From Nannocystis sp. (GTDB lineage: Bacteria > Myxococcota_A > Polyangia > Nannocystales > Nannocystaceae), in assembly GCF_016714285.1 (NCBI RefSeq), contig NZ_JADJNN010000019.1, positions 1 through 64,000 on the forward strand: a stretch of DNA of 64,000 nt, read 5' to 3'. A program made the position numbers and the translations under genes. Within the stretch, counting starts at the first letter, position 1. Each line of letters starts with the position of its first letter. The notes beneath the pieces are model-generated. The model was not told where the DNA came from. It searched no databases and saw nothing but the letters and a program-made list of their open reading frames with translations. Positions 53,424-60,793 of the stretch are shown here, piece by piece.

Positions 53424-56384
53424 ATGACCAGCGAGCACGACAGCCTGGACACGACCCTCAGCGCCTCACAGGCGAGGCCCCGCCCCTGGCTGGTCGCCAC
53501 GCAGAGCGTCGACCGCCAGCACGTCGGGCCGCCGGCGGACCCCGCCGGGCCGCTCGACAAGCAGCTCGTCAAGCGCGCCCTGTTCCCGCAGCGCGCCATC
53601 CCGGTGCGGATCGGCCGCTTCACCGTGCTCGGCCTGGTCGGGCGCGGCGGCATGGGCGTGGTGTACGCCTGCCACGACGAGCTGCTGGGTCGCAAGGTCG
53701 CGGTCAAGGTTTTGCACAGCGAGGTCCGCAGCGACCACGCCAGCCGGCGCCTGCAACGCGAGGCCCAGGCGCTGGCCAAGCTGAGCCACCCCAACGTCGT
53801 CGCCGTCCACGACGTCGGCACCCTCGGCGAGCGCGTGTATCTGGCGATGGAGTTCGTCGACGGTCAGACCCTCGGCGCCTGGCTGGCCGCGACGCGACCG
53901 GGCTGGCGCGAGGTCCTCCGCGTCATCCTCGCGGTCGGCGACGGCCTGGCCGCGGCCCACGACAAGGGCCTGATCCACCGCGACATCAAGCCCGACAACA
54001 TCATGGTCGGCGCCGACGGGCGCGTGCGGCTCATGGACTTCGGCCTCGCCCACGCCGACAACGAGACCACCGGTGATCGACCCGCGGTCTCACCCGGGGC
54101 CCTGCACAGCAACGACGCATGGACCGCCGAGCTCACCCGCACCGGATCGATGATGGGCACGCCCGCCTACATGGCCAGCGAGCAATTCCTCGGCGAGCCG
54201 GTCGACGCGCGCAGCGACCAGTTCTCGCTGTGCGCGACCGCCTGGCTGGCGCTCTACGGCCAGCCGCCCTTCGCCGGTGAGACCCTGCTGCCGCTCGCCA
54301 GCAACGTCACCAGCGGCGCCCTGACGCCGCCACCCGCGGGCACCCGCGTGCCGACCTGGCTGCGTCGCGTGCTCGAGCGCGGGCTCCGGCCGCGCGCCGA
54401 GGACCGCCACGTCGACACCCGCGCCCTGCTCGCGGCCCTGCGCGCCGACCCGACCCGGCGCCGCTGGTTCGCGGGCCTCGCGGCCGGCACGACCGCCGCC
54501 GTGCTGCTCGGCTTCGGCGTCGCCGCGGCGGTCGAGCAGCGGGCCATCGCCGCCTGCGCGGCCGAGGGCGCCGCGATCGACGACGACTGGAACGACGCCA
54601 CCCGGGCCGCGCTCGAGCGGTCCTTCCTCGCCACCGGCAAGGCCTACGCCGCGACCACCTACGCGCGCACCCTGCCATGGTTCGACCGCTGGGCGGCCGC
54701 GTGGGCGACCGCCGCGACCCGCAGCTGCCACAACCACACGCTCGCCGGCACCTGGGACGCCGACCTCCGGCTGCGCGCGCACGACTGCCTCGCCGAGGCC
54801 CGCGGCAACTTCACCGCCCTCGTCCACGAGCTCGGCGACGCCGACGATGGCGCCCTCGTGCGCGCCACCGCGGCCGCCGCGGGCCTCGCGTCGGTCGACG
54901 CCTGCACCCGCCCCGAGGCGCTGCGCCAGCGACCGATGATGCAGCCCGGCCAGCGCGACGCGGTCGTGGCGGTCCGCGCCCGACTCGCACACGCGGCCTC
55001 GCTCGAGGCGGCCGGTCGCTACGACGACGGCCTCGCCGTCGCCAGCGCGGCGCTGGGCCCCGCGCGCGCGAGCGGCTGGGCCCCCGTGCTCGCCCAGGCC
55101 GAGCTGCGCGCCGCGTCACTCGCCGAGCGCACCGGCGACTACGCCGAAGCCGAGGCCAGCCTGCTGCGCGCGCTCGCGGCGGCCGGCGAGGCCCGCTCGC
55201 CCGCGCTGGCGCTCAGCGCCGCGACCGACCTGCTGTACCTCGTCGGCTATCGCAGCTCGCGGCCCGCCGAGGGTCGCGTGTGGGCCCGCTCGGTGCAGCT
55301 GCAACTCGCGCTGCTGCCCGGCGAGCACCCGCTCGAGCGCGCCGACCTGGCCAACCACCTGGCCGGCGTCGAGTACGTGAGCGGCGACTACCCCGCGGCC
55401 GTCCGCCTGTACACCGACGCGCTCGCGCTCCGCGAGGCCGCCCTCGGCCGCGACCACCCGCGCGTCGGCGACAGCCTCAATAACCTCGCCGGGGCGCTGT
55501 ACGCCCAGGGCGACAACGCCGAGGCCACGCGCCTGTACCTCCGCGCGCTGGCGCTGACCGAGCAGGCGCTGGGACCCGATCACCCGCAGGTCGCGACCAC
55601 GCTCAGCAACCTCTCGCTCGTGTACCAGTCGACCGGCGCCTACGCCGACGCGCTCCGCGTGCTCACCCGCACCGTCGCGATCCGCGAGGCCGCGCTCGGC
55701 CCGGACCACCCGCAGATGGCCAACGCCCTCAGCAACCTCGCGCTGGTCCACGAGGCCATGGGCGCCAACGACGAGGCCGCGCGCCTGTTCCTGCGGGCCC
55801 TCGAGATCCTCGAGCGGAGCCACGGACCCGAGCACCCGCAGGTCGCGGATTGCCTGCACAACCTCGCCACCGTGCGCTTCGCCACCGGCGACCACAACGA
55901 CGCGATCCGCCTGCTGGGCCGGGCGCTCGCCATCTACGCCAAGCTCCAGGCCGACGACCACCCGATGATGGCCACCAGCCTCGCGGCCCTGGCCCAGATC
56001 CACCTCGCGCGCCACGAGCACGCCGAGGCGCTGCGCCTCTACACCCGCGCCCTCACCATCCTCGAGGCCTCGCTGGGCGCCGATCATCCGAGCGCCGCGC
56101 ACGTGCTCACCGGCCTCGGTGAGACCCACGCGGCGATGGGCCACACGCACGAGGCCGTCGCGCTGCTCGAGCGCGCCCTGGCGATCCGCGTCGCCGGCAG
56201 CGTGCAGCGCGAGGAGCTGGCCGAGACCCGCTTCGCCCTCGCCCGCGCCCTCGGCCCCGAGCAGGCCCGGCGAGCCCGCGAGCTCGCCCTCGAGGCCCTG
56301 CACGACTACGCCGAAACCGTCGGCTCGGAGCGCGAGCGCCTCGCCGTCGAGGCGTGGCTGGCGGCCGCACGGGCGGCCCCCTGA
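53424..56384 (+). CDS. Ser/Thr protein kinase with TPR tail (kinase 3)
   Basis: A 986-residue kinase. Domain about 62-345: GRGGMGVVY at 73-81, Lys95 (AVKVL), IHRDIKPDN with Asp187, DFG at 205-207, and MASEQ at 250-254, where the family usually has APEQ. The set of catalytic residues is complete. Membrane helix about 349-370. The C-terminal part has about nine TPRs of 42 residues (for example LNNLAGALYAQGDNAEATRL and ALSNLALVHEAMGANDEAAR) that are less alike than those of kinase 2. The ATG at 53424 was taken because it opens the conserved N-terminal region; the frame is open upstream. Confidence 0.92.
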   Translation: MTSEHDSLDTTLSASQARPRPWLVATQSVDRQHVGPPADPAGPLDKQLVKRALFPQRAIPVRIGRFTVLGLVGRGGMGVVYACHDELLGRKVAVKVLHSEVRSDHASRRLQREAQALAKLSHPNVVAVHDVGTLGERVYLAMEFVDGQTLGAWLAATRPGWREVLRVILAVGDGLAAAHDKGLIHRDIKPDNIMVGADGRVRLMDFGLAHADNETTGDRPAVSPGALHSNDAWTAELTRTGSMMGTPAYMASEQFLGEPVDARSDQFSLCATAWLALYGQPPFAGETLLPLASNVTSGALTPPPAGTRVPTWLRRVLERGLRPRAEDRHVDTRALLAALRADPTRRRWFAGLAAGTTAAVLLGFGVAAAVEQRAIAACAAEGAAIDDDWNDATRAALERSFLATGKAYAATTYARTLPWFDRWAAAWATAATRSCHNHTLAGTWDADLRLRAHDCLAEARGNFTALVHELGDADDGALVRATAAAAGLASVDACTRPEALRQRPMMQPGQRDAVVAVRARLAHAASLEAAGRYDDGLAVASAALGPARASGWAPVLAQAELRAASLAERTGDYAEAEASLLRALAAAGEARSPALALSAATDLLYLVGYRSSRPAEGRVWARSVQLQLALLPGEHPLERADLANHLAGVEYVSGDYPAAVRLYTDALALREAALGRDHPRVGDSLNNLAGALYAQGDNAEATRLYLRALALTEQALGPDHPQVATTLSNLSLVYQSTGAYADALRVLTRTVAIREAALGPDHPQMANALSNLALVHEAMGANDEAARLFLRALEILERSHGPEHPQVADCLHNLATVRFATGDHNDAIRLLGRALAIYAKLQADDHPMMATSLAALAQIHLARHEHAEALRLYTRALTILEASLGADHPSAAHVLTGLGETHAAMGHTHEAVALLERALAIRVAGSVQREELAETRFALARALGPEQARRARELALEALHDYAETVGSERERLAVEAWLAAARAAP

Positions 56385-56423
56385 GCGCGACTACTGCAGC
56401 GGCATCCGCGGCGGAGGCTGTGA

Positions 56424-56429
56424 TAGCAT
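56424..56429 (+). promoter_or_regulatory. TAGCAT -10-like element before the 56438 gene
   Basis: TAGCAT ends nine bases before the ATG at 56438 and no ribosome site lies between (only CGCCGCG). Confidence 0.45.
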
Positions 56430-56437
56430 GCGCCGCG

Positions 56438-57139
56438 ATGAACGATGCATATGCGACCCGGTGGATATGGCGCGTATCGAGAGCCTCGCGGATCGTGGCG
56501 GTGCTCGTCGCCGTCGGTGGCTGCAACGCGAGCGGGCCGGCGGCTCCCGGAGCCCCCGCGGCCCCGGCCGTCGTCATCCCCGCGCACGTGAACGAGCAGG
56601 AGCCCGCCGCCGCCGCCATCGCCGCCCTGCGCTCCGCGCCGGCGCTGCTCGAGACCTCCGCGATCCACGTGGACAGCAGCAGCGGCCGCTTCCTGGTCCT
56701 CGACGAGGCGGGCAAGCAGGTCACCGGCGTGCTCGTGAATCGCGACAGCCGCGGGGTCATCGGCGAGATCGAGGTCCTCGCGGACGGCGAGCGCCACGGC
56801 CCCTTCGTGCACTGGACCAGCGAGGAGGGCACGCCGATGCAGGCCGGCTGGTGGCACAAGGGTGATCCGGTCGGCGTCCACCGCCGCTGGCACCGCCCGC
56901 AGGCCGGCGGAGGCCTCGAGTTCGTCGGCGTGATGGCCGGCGCAGCGCCGAGCCCGATCCGGGTCGAGTACGCCGCCGACGGCAAGGTCACCGCCTCGTC
57001 GCGCGCCGTCGACGGCAGGCTCGTCGACGACAAGCCACCGGTCGACCACTGGGCCAGCTGGCCCGACCGCCCCGCGTGGAGCCTCCAGCCGGCGCCGAAC
57101 CGACCGCCCGACCTGCCGGTGCTCGCGCCGAAGGAGTGA
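56438..57139 (+). CDS. MORN-like repeat lipoprotein
   Basis: A 233-residue lipoprotein with lipobox AVGGC at about residue 29, an Ala/Pro-rich spacer, and a domain with turn-strand repeats resembling MORN or YwqK-type antitoxin repeats: GVIGEIEVLADGERHGPF, HWTSEEGTPMQAGWWHKG and DPVGVHRRW, each G-x-x-x-W/F-pattern, followed by a Pro-rich tail. The repeats usually bind lipids or partner proteins. The real function is unknown. It begins 53 bp after kinase 3, on the same strand; read-through from the kinase is possible. Confidence 0.7.
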   Translation: MNDAYATRWIWRVSRASRIVAVLVAVGGCNASGPAAPGAPAAPAVVIPAHVNEQEPAAAAIAALRSAPALLETSAIHVDSSSGRFLVLDEAGKQVTGVLVNRDSRGVIGEIEVLADGERHGPFVHWTSEEGTPMQAGWWHKGDPVGVHRRWHRPQAGGGLEFVGVMAGAAPSPIRVEYAADGKVTASSRAVDGRLVDDKPPVDHWASWPDRPAWSLQPAPNRPPDLPVLAPKE

Positions 57140-57292
57140 GCTCGCCGCCCGGCCGCGGCGATCGATCTCCGCGCATCGCGAGCGCCGCTCGCTTCCGGAC
57201 TATGTGCTGACTTCAGACGCGTGCCCCACGTCACGCGCAATTCGTACGACCCGCCAGACCCTGGGCCGTGGAGGCGATAGGTATGTGGCTGC

Positions 57293-58585
57293 ATGTTTCG
57301 CCGCGCCTCGCTCGCCTGCGCCGTCGCCTCGCTGGTCGCGTGCACGCCCGACATCCCCGAGGATCTCGGGACCTGGCCCGAGGACCAGGTGCTCGTGGCC
57401 GGCCATCCGCTGCTCGGGCACCTCGCCGCGGCGCTCCCCGACGGCGGCGCCGGCCTGACCCTCGAGGAGTTCCTGCGCAGCGATCAGGACTACGACGAGG
57501 CGCCTGACCCGAGCTCGCTGTTCGCCGCGCGCCGCGACGCCCACGCGGCCCTCCCCCCGCAGGGCCCCGCCGAGGAGCTGCGCCTGCTCACCTACAACAC
57601 GGCGCTGCTCGGGCGCTGGTTCGTGTTCTTCAGCGTCGTCATGCCCGAGCTGGCGACGCGTCGCCGCGTGCTGCACGACATCGTCCTGGACGACGGCTGG
57701 GACATCGTGCTGCTGCAAGAAGTGTGGGACCTGCAGGACGTCGATCGCCTGCGCGCCACCGCGGCGGAGCGCGGCTACCTGGTCTACGCCGGCAGCGAGG
57801 CCCACCACGAGGAGCACGGCCTGGCGATCGCCGTGCGGGCCGCGCTGGTCGACGCCGACGCGGCGCAGGAGCAGGCCGAGCACTCCTACGAGCAGCAGCG
57901 CGAGCCCGAGGACTTCCCGGGCCCCGGGGTCGTGCGCGGCTTCCTGCACTGGAGCTTCGTGCACAGCGCGACCGGCGTGCGCGTTCACCTGTTCAACACC
58001 CACGCGACCTCGTTCCCCGGCTTCGCCCGCACCCGCGACTTCCAGATGCGCCAGCTCGGCGGGACCATCCGATCGATCCCCGCCGACGACGTCGCGTTCA
58101 TCGCCGGCGACTTCAACGGCGGCACCTACTACCCCGACGACGCCTTCGGCGTGACCAAGGGCGAGACCGTCACGGGCTGGTGGTCCAACCCGGCCGCCTA
58201 CGCCCTGCTCCTGCACTACGGCGACGCCGAGGACCTGCGCAACGCCGCCACGCTGCCGACCGACGTCGCCGACATGGACGCCGTGCCCGCGTGGTCGCCG
58301 GACTACTTCGACCGGCCCTTCGGCGACGGGGCGTTCTGCGAGCGCAGCCCGCCGGCCTTCCTCACCGGCAACGACTGCAACAGCCTGTACTTCCGCTCGT
58401 ACGCGGGCACCGAATATCCGGCCCGCATCGACCACCTGTTCATGCGCGACCCGCAGCGCCGCGTGCGAGTGCAGGCGACCGAGATGGTCTACACGCAGCC
58501 CCGCGAGTTCGCCGACGCCGGCCGCTTCGAGCTCTCCGATCACTACGGCGTCGCCGCGACCGTCACGCTGGCCCGCCGCGAGTGA
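57293..58585 (+). CDS. Secreted endonuclease/exonuclease/phosphatase-fold lipoprotein
   Basis: A 430-residue lipoprotein with lipobox SLVAC ending at Cys17. The mature part has the EEP fold in order: LRLLTYNTALLG, IVLLQEVWD with metal-ligand Glu143, VHLFNTHATSFPG, FIAGDFNGGTYY, ARIDHLFMRD and LSDHYGVAA with catalytic His417. The set is complete, so it should be an active phosphodiesterase. Secreted EEP proteins are often sphingomyelinases or DNases; the length and the NTHATS motif fit neutral-sphingomyelinase-like enzymes. A role in lysing prey is an inference. It ends two bases before the stop of the next, convergent gene. Confidence 0.87.
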   Translation: MFRRASLACAVASLVACTPDIPEDLGTWPEDQVLVAGHPLLGHLAAALPDGGAGLTLEEFLRSDQDYDEAPDPSSLFAARRDAHAALPPQGPAEELRLLTYNTALLGRWFVFFSVVMPELATRRRVLHDIVLDDGWDIVLLQEVWDLQDVDRLRATAAERGYLVYAGSEAHHEEHGLAIAVRAALVDADAAQEQAEHSYEQQREPEDFPGPGVVRGFLHWSFVHSATGVRVHLFNTHATSFPGFARTRDFQMRQLGGTIRSIPADDVAFIAGDFNGGTYYPDDAFGVTKGETVTGWWSNPAAYALLLHYGDAEDLRNAATLPTDVADMDAVPAWSPDYFDRPFGDGAFCERSPPAFLTGNDCNSLYFRSYAGTEYPARIDHLFMRDPQRRVRVQATEMVYTQPREFADAGRFELSDHYGVAATVTLARRE

Positions 58586-58587
58586 CC

Positions 58588-59220
58588 CTAGAACTGGCCG
58601 CCCACGACGATCCCCGCCAGGCCCCGGCCGGCCATCGGCGCGACCCGCAGCTGTCCCTTGGACCATGTCCGATCGTAGCTGCGGGCGTAGGTCGCCAGCG
58701 CCGCGCCGGCCACGGTCATCCCGGCGCCCGCCCAGTAGGTCGTCTCGAGCAGCGTGTAGGCGCAGACGTTGGTCGTGCAGGCGCGGGTCCACGGCAGGAA
58801 CACCGCGCGTCCGAGGACGAGCACGGCGAGGCCGGCACCGACCAGGGCGAAGCCCCCGCGGCGCATGCGTGGGATGTCGAGCCGGCGGGCGCCCGCGACG
58901 CGGTGCTGGGCGGCCTCAAAGCGGCCATAGCGGTGCTCGCCGGCCAGCAGCAGGCCGAAGCCCGGGGCGACGAACAGGAGATTGCCGAGGTTGGTGTTGA
59001 CCTCGATGTTGCGGACGCTCCAGCGGCCGAAGCGGTCGCCCGGGGGCAGCTCGACGCGGGTCCCCCAGAACGCCTCGTTGCCGATGCGGTACAGCGCGCC
59101 GACGGACAGCAGCACGCCGCCGGCGATCAACATCCCCTGCCCCGATCGCTCGGGAGCCCGGGGGGCGCGCGCCTCGGCGGGCGTCGTCATCAGCAGCGCG
59201 GCCAGCAGCCAGGGGATCAT
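58588..59220 (-). CDS. Membrane protein of unknown function
   Basis: A 210-residue protein with a signal-like first helix (PWLLAALLMTTPAEA) and about four further hydrophobic segments (GMLIAGGVLLSVGAL, NLLFVAPGFGLLLAG, FALVGAGLAVLVLG and AGAGMTVAGAALATY). The conserved-looking piece FWGTRVELPPGDRFGRW is between helices 1 and 2. No family recognised. It has the best promoter-start arrangement in the window: TTGCAA, 17 bases, TAGGGT, then nine bases to the ATG. Confidence 0.75.
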   Translation of the reverse strand: MIPWLLAALLMTTPAEARAPRAPERSGQGMLIAGGVLLSVGALYRIGNEAFWGTRVELPPGDRFGRWSVRNIEVNTNLGNLLFVAPGFGLLLAGEHRYGRFEAAQHRVAGARRLDIPRMRRGGFALVGAGLAVLVLGRAVFLPWTRACTTNVCAYTLLETTYWAGAGMTVAGAALATYARSYDRTWSKGQLRVAPMAGRGLAGIVVGGQF

Positions 59221-59228
59221 CGCCCGCG

Positions 59229-59257
59229 ACCCTAGACGGCCCGTCGATCGCTTGCAA
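59229..59257 (-). promoter_or_regulatory. Promoter TTGCAA-17-TAGGGT
   Basis: On the minus strand TTGCAA (59252-59257), a spacer of exactly 17 bases and TAGGGT (59229-59234) precede the ATG at 59220 by nine bases. A transcript from here would start about two bases before the ATG. Confidence 0.6.
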
Positions 59258-59296
59258 CCGCCGCGGGCCCGGGTTGAAGATCGCGCGCCAGCCTGG

Positions 59297-59767
59297 TCAG
59301 ACCCAGGTGCCCGTGAGCATCGCCGAGAAGGCGGGGTACGGGGCCGAGGCGCCGGTCGGCTTGTTGGCGGCGTAGCTGACCTTCACCCGCGCCAGCAGCT
59401 CGTCCTGGACCTCGGAGCCGCTCGCGGTGGTCTCGGGGTCCTCGTTGAGGCGCGACTTGGAGATGACGAACACCCGGCTGCGATCGACGTGGGGCATCGA
59501 CTCGCCGACGGCGAACGAGCTGCCGCCCAGGGTGGCGATCGGGGTGTCGATGGTCGGGACTGCGAGGCTGCCCTCGCGGGCGGCGGGCACCTCCATCGAG
59601 AGGGTCAGCCAGTCGCGACCCAGGAGGCTGACCTCCTCGTTGAACACCGAACGCGCCATCTGCTCGACGCGGGACGGGGTGAGGCGATACTTGATCGTGA
59701 CCCGGACGCTGGTCGGCGTGGACGGGATCTTCGCGATGCTGAGAGTGACATTGGAAAGGACGGCCAT
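59297..59767 (-). CDS. Paralogue A of a tandem pair, unknown function
   Basis: A 156-residue soluble protein without signal peptide, starting MAVLSNVTLSIAK. Mostly beta-strand: RVTIKYRLTPSRVEQMARSV, FNEEVSLLGRDWLTL, VDRSRVFVISKSRLNEDPET, SEVQDELLARVKVSYAAN and the closing FSAMLTGTWV. It is clearly the same family as the next gene (well over half of positions identical by eye). GGAG six bases before the ATG is very clear. I do not recognise the family; a role as structural or ligand-binding small protein is possible. Confidence 0.8.
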   Translation of the reverse strand: MAVLSNVTLSIAKIPSTPTSVRVTIKYRLTPSRVEQMARSVFNEEVSLLGRDWLTLSMEVPAAREGSLAVPTIDTPIATLGGSSFAVGESMPHVDRSRVFVISKSRLNEDPETTASGSEVQDELLARVKVSYAANKPTGASAPYPAFSAMLTGTWV

Positions 59768-59775
59768 TTGTTCTC

Positions 59776-59791
59776 CTGCCCCCATGGGCAG
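59776..59791 (-). promoter_or_regulatory. Inverted repeat at the start of paralogue A
   Basis: CTGCCC (59776-59781), loop CCAT, GGGCAG (59786-59791). TATAAC at 59796-59801 on the minus strand is five bases upstream, so the transcript start would fall inside the repeat. It could be an operator for a dimeric regulator or a 5' leader hairpin; its inner arm touches the GGAG ribosome site. Confidence 0.5.
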
Positions 59792-59819
59792 GACCGTTAT
59801 AGGCCGGGTCGCACCATAC

Positions 59820-59835
59820 AACCAGCGAAGCGATT
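59820..59835 (-). promoter_or_regulatory. Conserved upstream block, paralogue A
   Basis: Reading on the minus strand, AATCGCTTCGCTGGTT. It is identical to the block before paralogue B and sits at the -35 distance from TATAAC. Confidence 0.5.
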
Positions 59836-59955
59836 ACGCGGATAATCTTCGCATCATGAAAATCGTTCGCCAAGCTGACGGGCCGCGCTGCGATGCACAT
59901 ATCACGAGCCTGGATATTGTCGCACCACGAATATTACCGCGAACCAATACAATGA

Positions 59956-59985
59956 GGCGGAGCGCCCCGGGTGGGGCGCTCCGCC
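59956..59985 (-). terminator. Terminator after paralogue B
   Basis: Thirteen perfect base pairs, GGCGGAGCGCCCC / GGGGCGCTCCGCC, around GGGT, 22 bases after the stop codon of paralogue B and followed on the minus strand by TCATTGTATTGG. This separates the two paralogues into independent units. Confidence 0.75.
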
Positions 59986-60006
59986 GATTACCGCGTGAGC
60001 GGACGA

Positions 60007-60471
60007 TCAGACCCAGGTGCCGGTGACGACCGACGAGAAGGCGGGGAACGGCGCCACCGCGCCGCTCGGCTGGTTGGCGGCGTAGCTGACCTTCGCGCGC
60101 GACAGCACCTCGTCCTGGACCTCGGAGCCACTCGACGTGGTCTCGGGATCCTCGTTGAGGCGCGACTTGGCGATGATGAACGCCTTGCTGCGATCGACGT
60201 GCGGCGTCGACTCGCTGACGGCGAAGGGGGTGCCGCGCAGCGTGACGATCGTGCTGTCGCGGGTCGGGAAGGTCAGCGTATTCTCGCTGCCGACCGCCGC
60301 ATCCGCGGGGAGGAGCAGCCAGTCGCGCGAAAGCAGGCTGAACTCCTCGTTGAACACCGAGTGCGCCATCTGCTCGACCCGCGACGGGGTGAGGCGATAC
60401 TTGATCGTCACCTTGACGGCGGTGGAGGACGACTTCTCGATAGTGAGCGTGACATTGGAAAGGACGGCCAT
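60007..60471 (-). CDS. Paralogue B of a tandem pair, unknown function
   Basis: A 154-residue soluble protein starting MAVLSNVTLTIEK, closely matching paralogue A: VTIKYRLTPSRVEQMAHSVF, NEEFSLLSRDWLLL, HVDRSKAFIIAKSRLNEDPET, GSEVQDEVLSRAKVSYAAN and the end FSSVVTGTWV. The main differences are in the middle loop (residues about 65-90). GGAG is six or seven bases before the ATG. Promoter and inverted repeat match those of paralogue A. A recent gene duplication with conserved control is the simplest history. Confidence 0.8.
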   Translation of the reverse strand: MAVLSNVTLTIEKSSSTAVKVTIKYRLTPSRVEQMAHSVFNEEFSLLSRDWLLLPADAAVGSENTLTFPTRDSTIVTLRGTPFAVSESTPHVDRSKAFIIAKSRLNEDPETTSSGSEVQDEVLSRAKVSYAANQPSGAVAPFPAFSSVVTGTWV

Positions 60472-60480
60472 TTGTTTCTC

Positions 60481-60496
60481 CTGCCCCACTGGGCAG
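60481..60496 (-). promoter_or_regulatory. Inverted repeat at the start of paralogue B
   Basis: CTGCCC (60481-60486), loop CACT, GGGCAG (60491-60496). TATAAC at 60501-60506 on the minus strand is again exactly five bases upstream, as in paralogue A, and the first base of the left arm is part of the GGAG site. Confidence 0.5.
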
Positions 60497-60524
60497 GGTT
60501 GTTATATAAGCGACAGAACCAAGA

Positions 60525-60540
60525 AACCAGCGAAGCGATT
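60525..60540 (-). promoter_or_regulatory. Conserved upstream block, paralogue B
   Basis: The same 16 bases as at 59820-59835 at the same distance from TATAAC, in a region where the flanks have diverged. This suggests a bound regulator or a special sigma factor. Confidence 0.5.
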
Positions 60541-60612
60541 GCGCAGTAAATATGCGCATGCCGAAAGTTCGGCGCCGTTCGATATCATCGCATGACCAGC
60601 CGGACGGCCGGG

Positions 60613-60676
<64 letters not shown>

Positions 60677-60768
60677 CGATATATACACACTTTGCGCAAA
60701 TGCGCGTATCGACCATAGCAAATGGGGCGGCCGGCCGGGCTGGCCGATCGCCTCATCCAGAACAATCG

Positions 60769-60786
60769 ACGGGCTCGCCAGCCCGT
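60769..60786 (-). terminator. Terminator of the histidine kinase
   Basis: ACGGGCT (60769-60775), loop CGCC, AGCCCGT (60780-60786), eight bases after the stop at 60794. Read on the minus strand it is followed by CGATTGTTCT, a weak T-rich tail. Confidence 0.6.
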
Positions 60787-60793
60787 GATTTGA

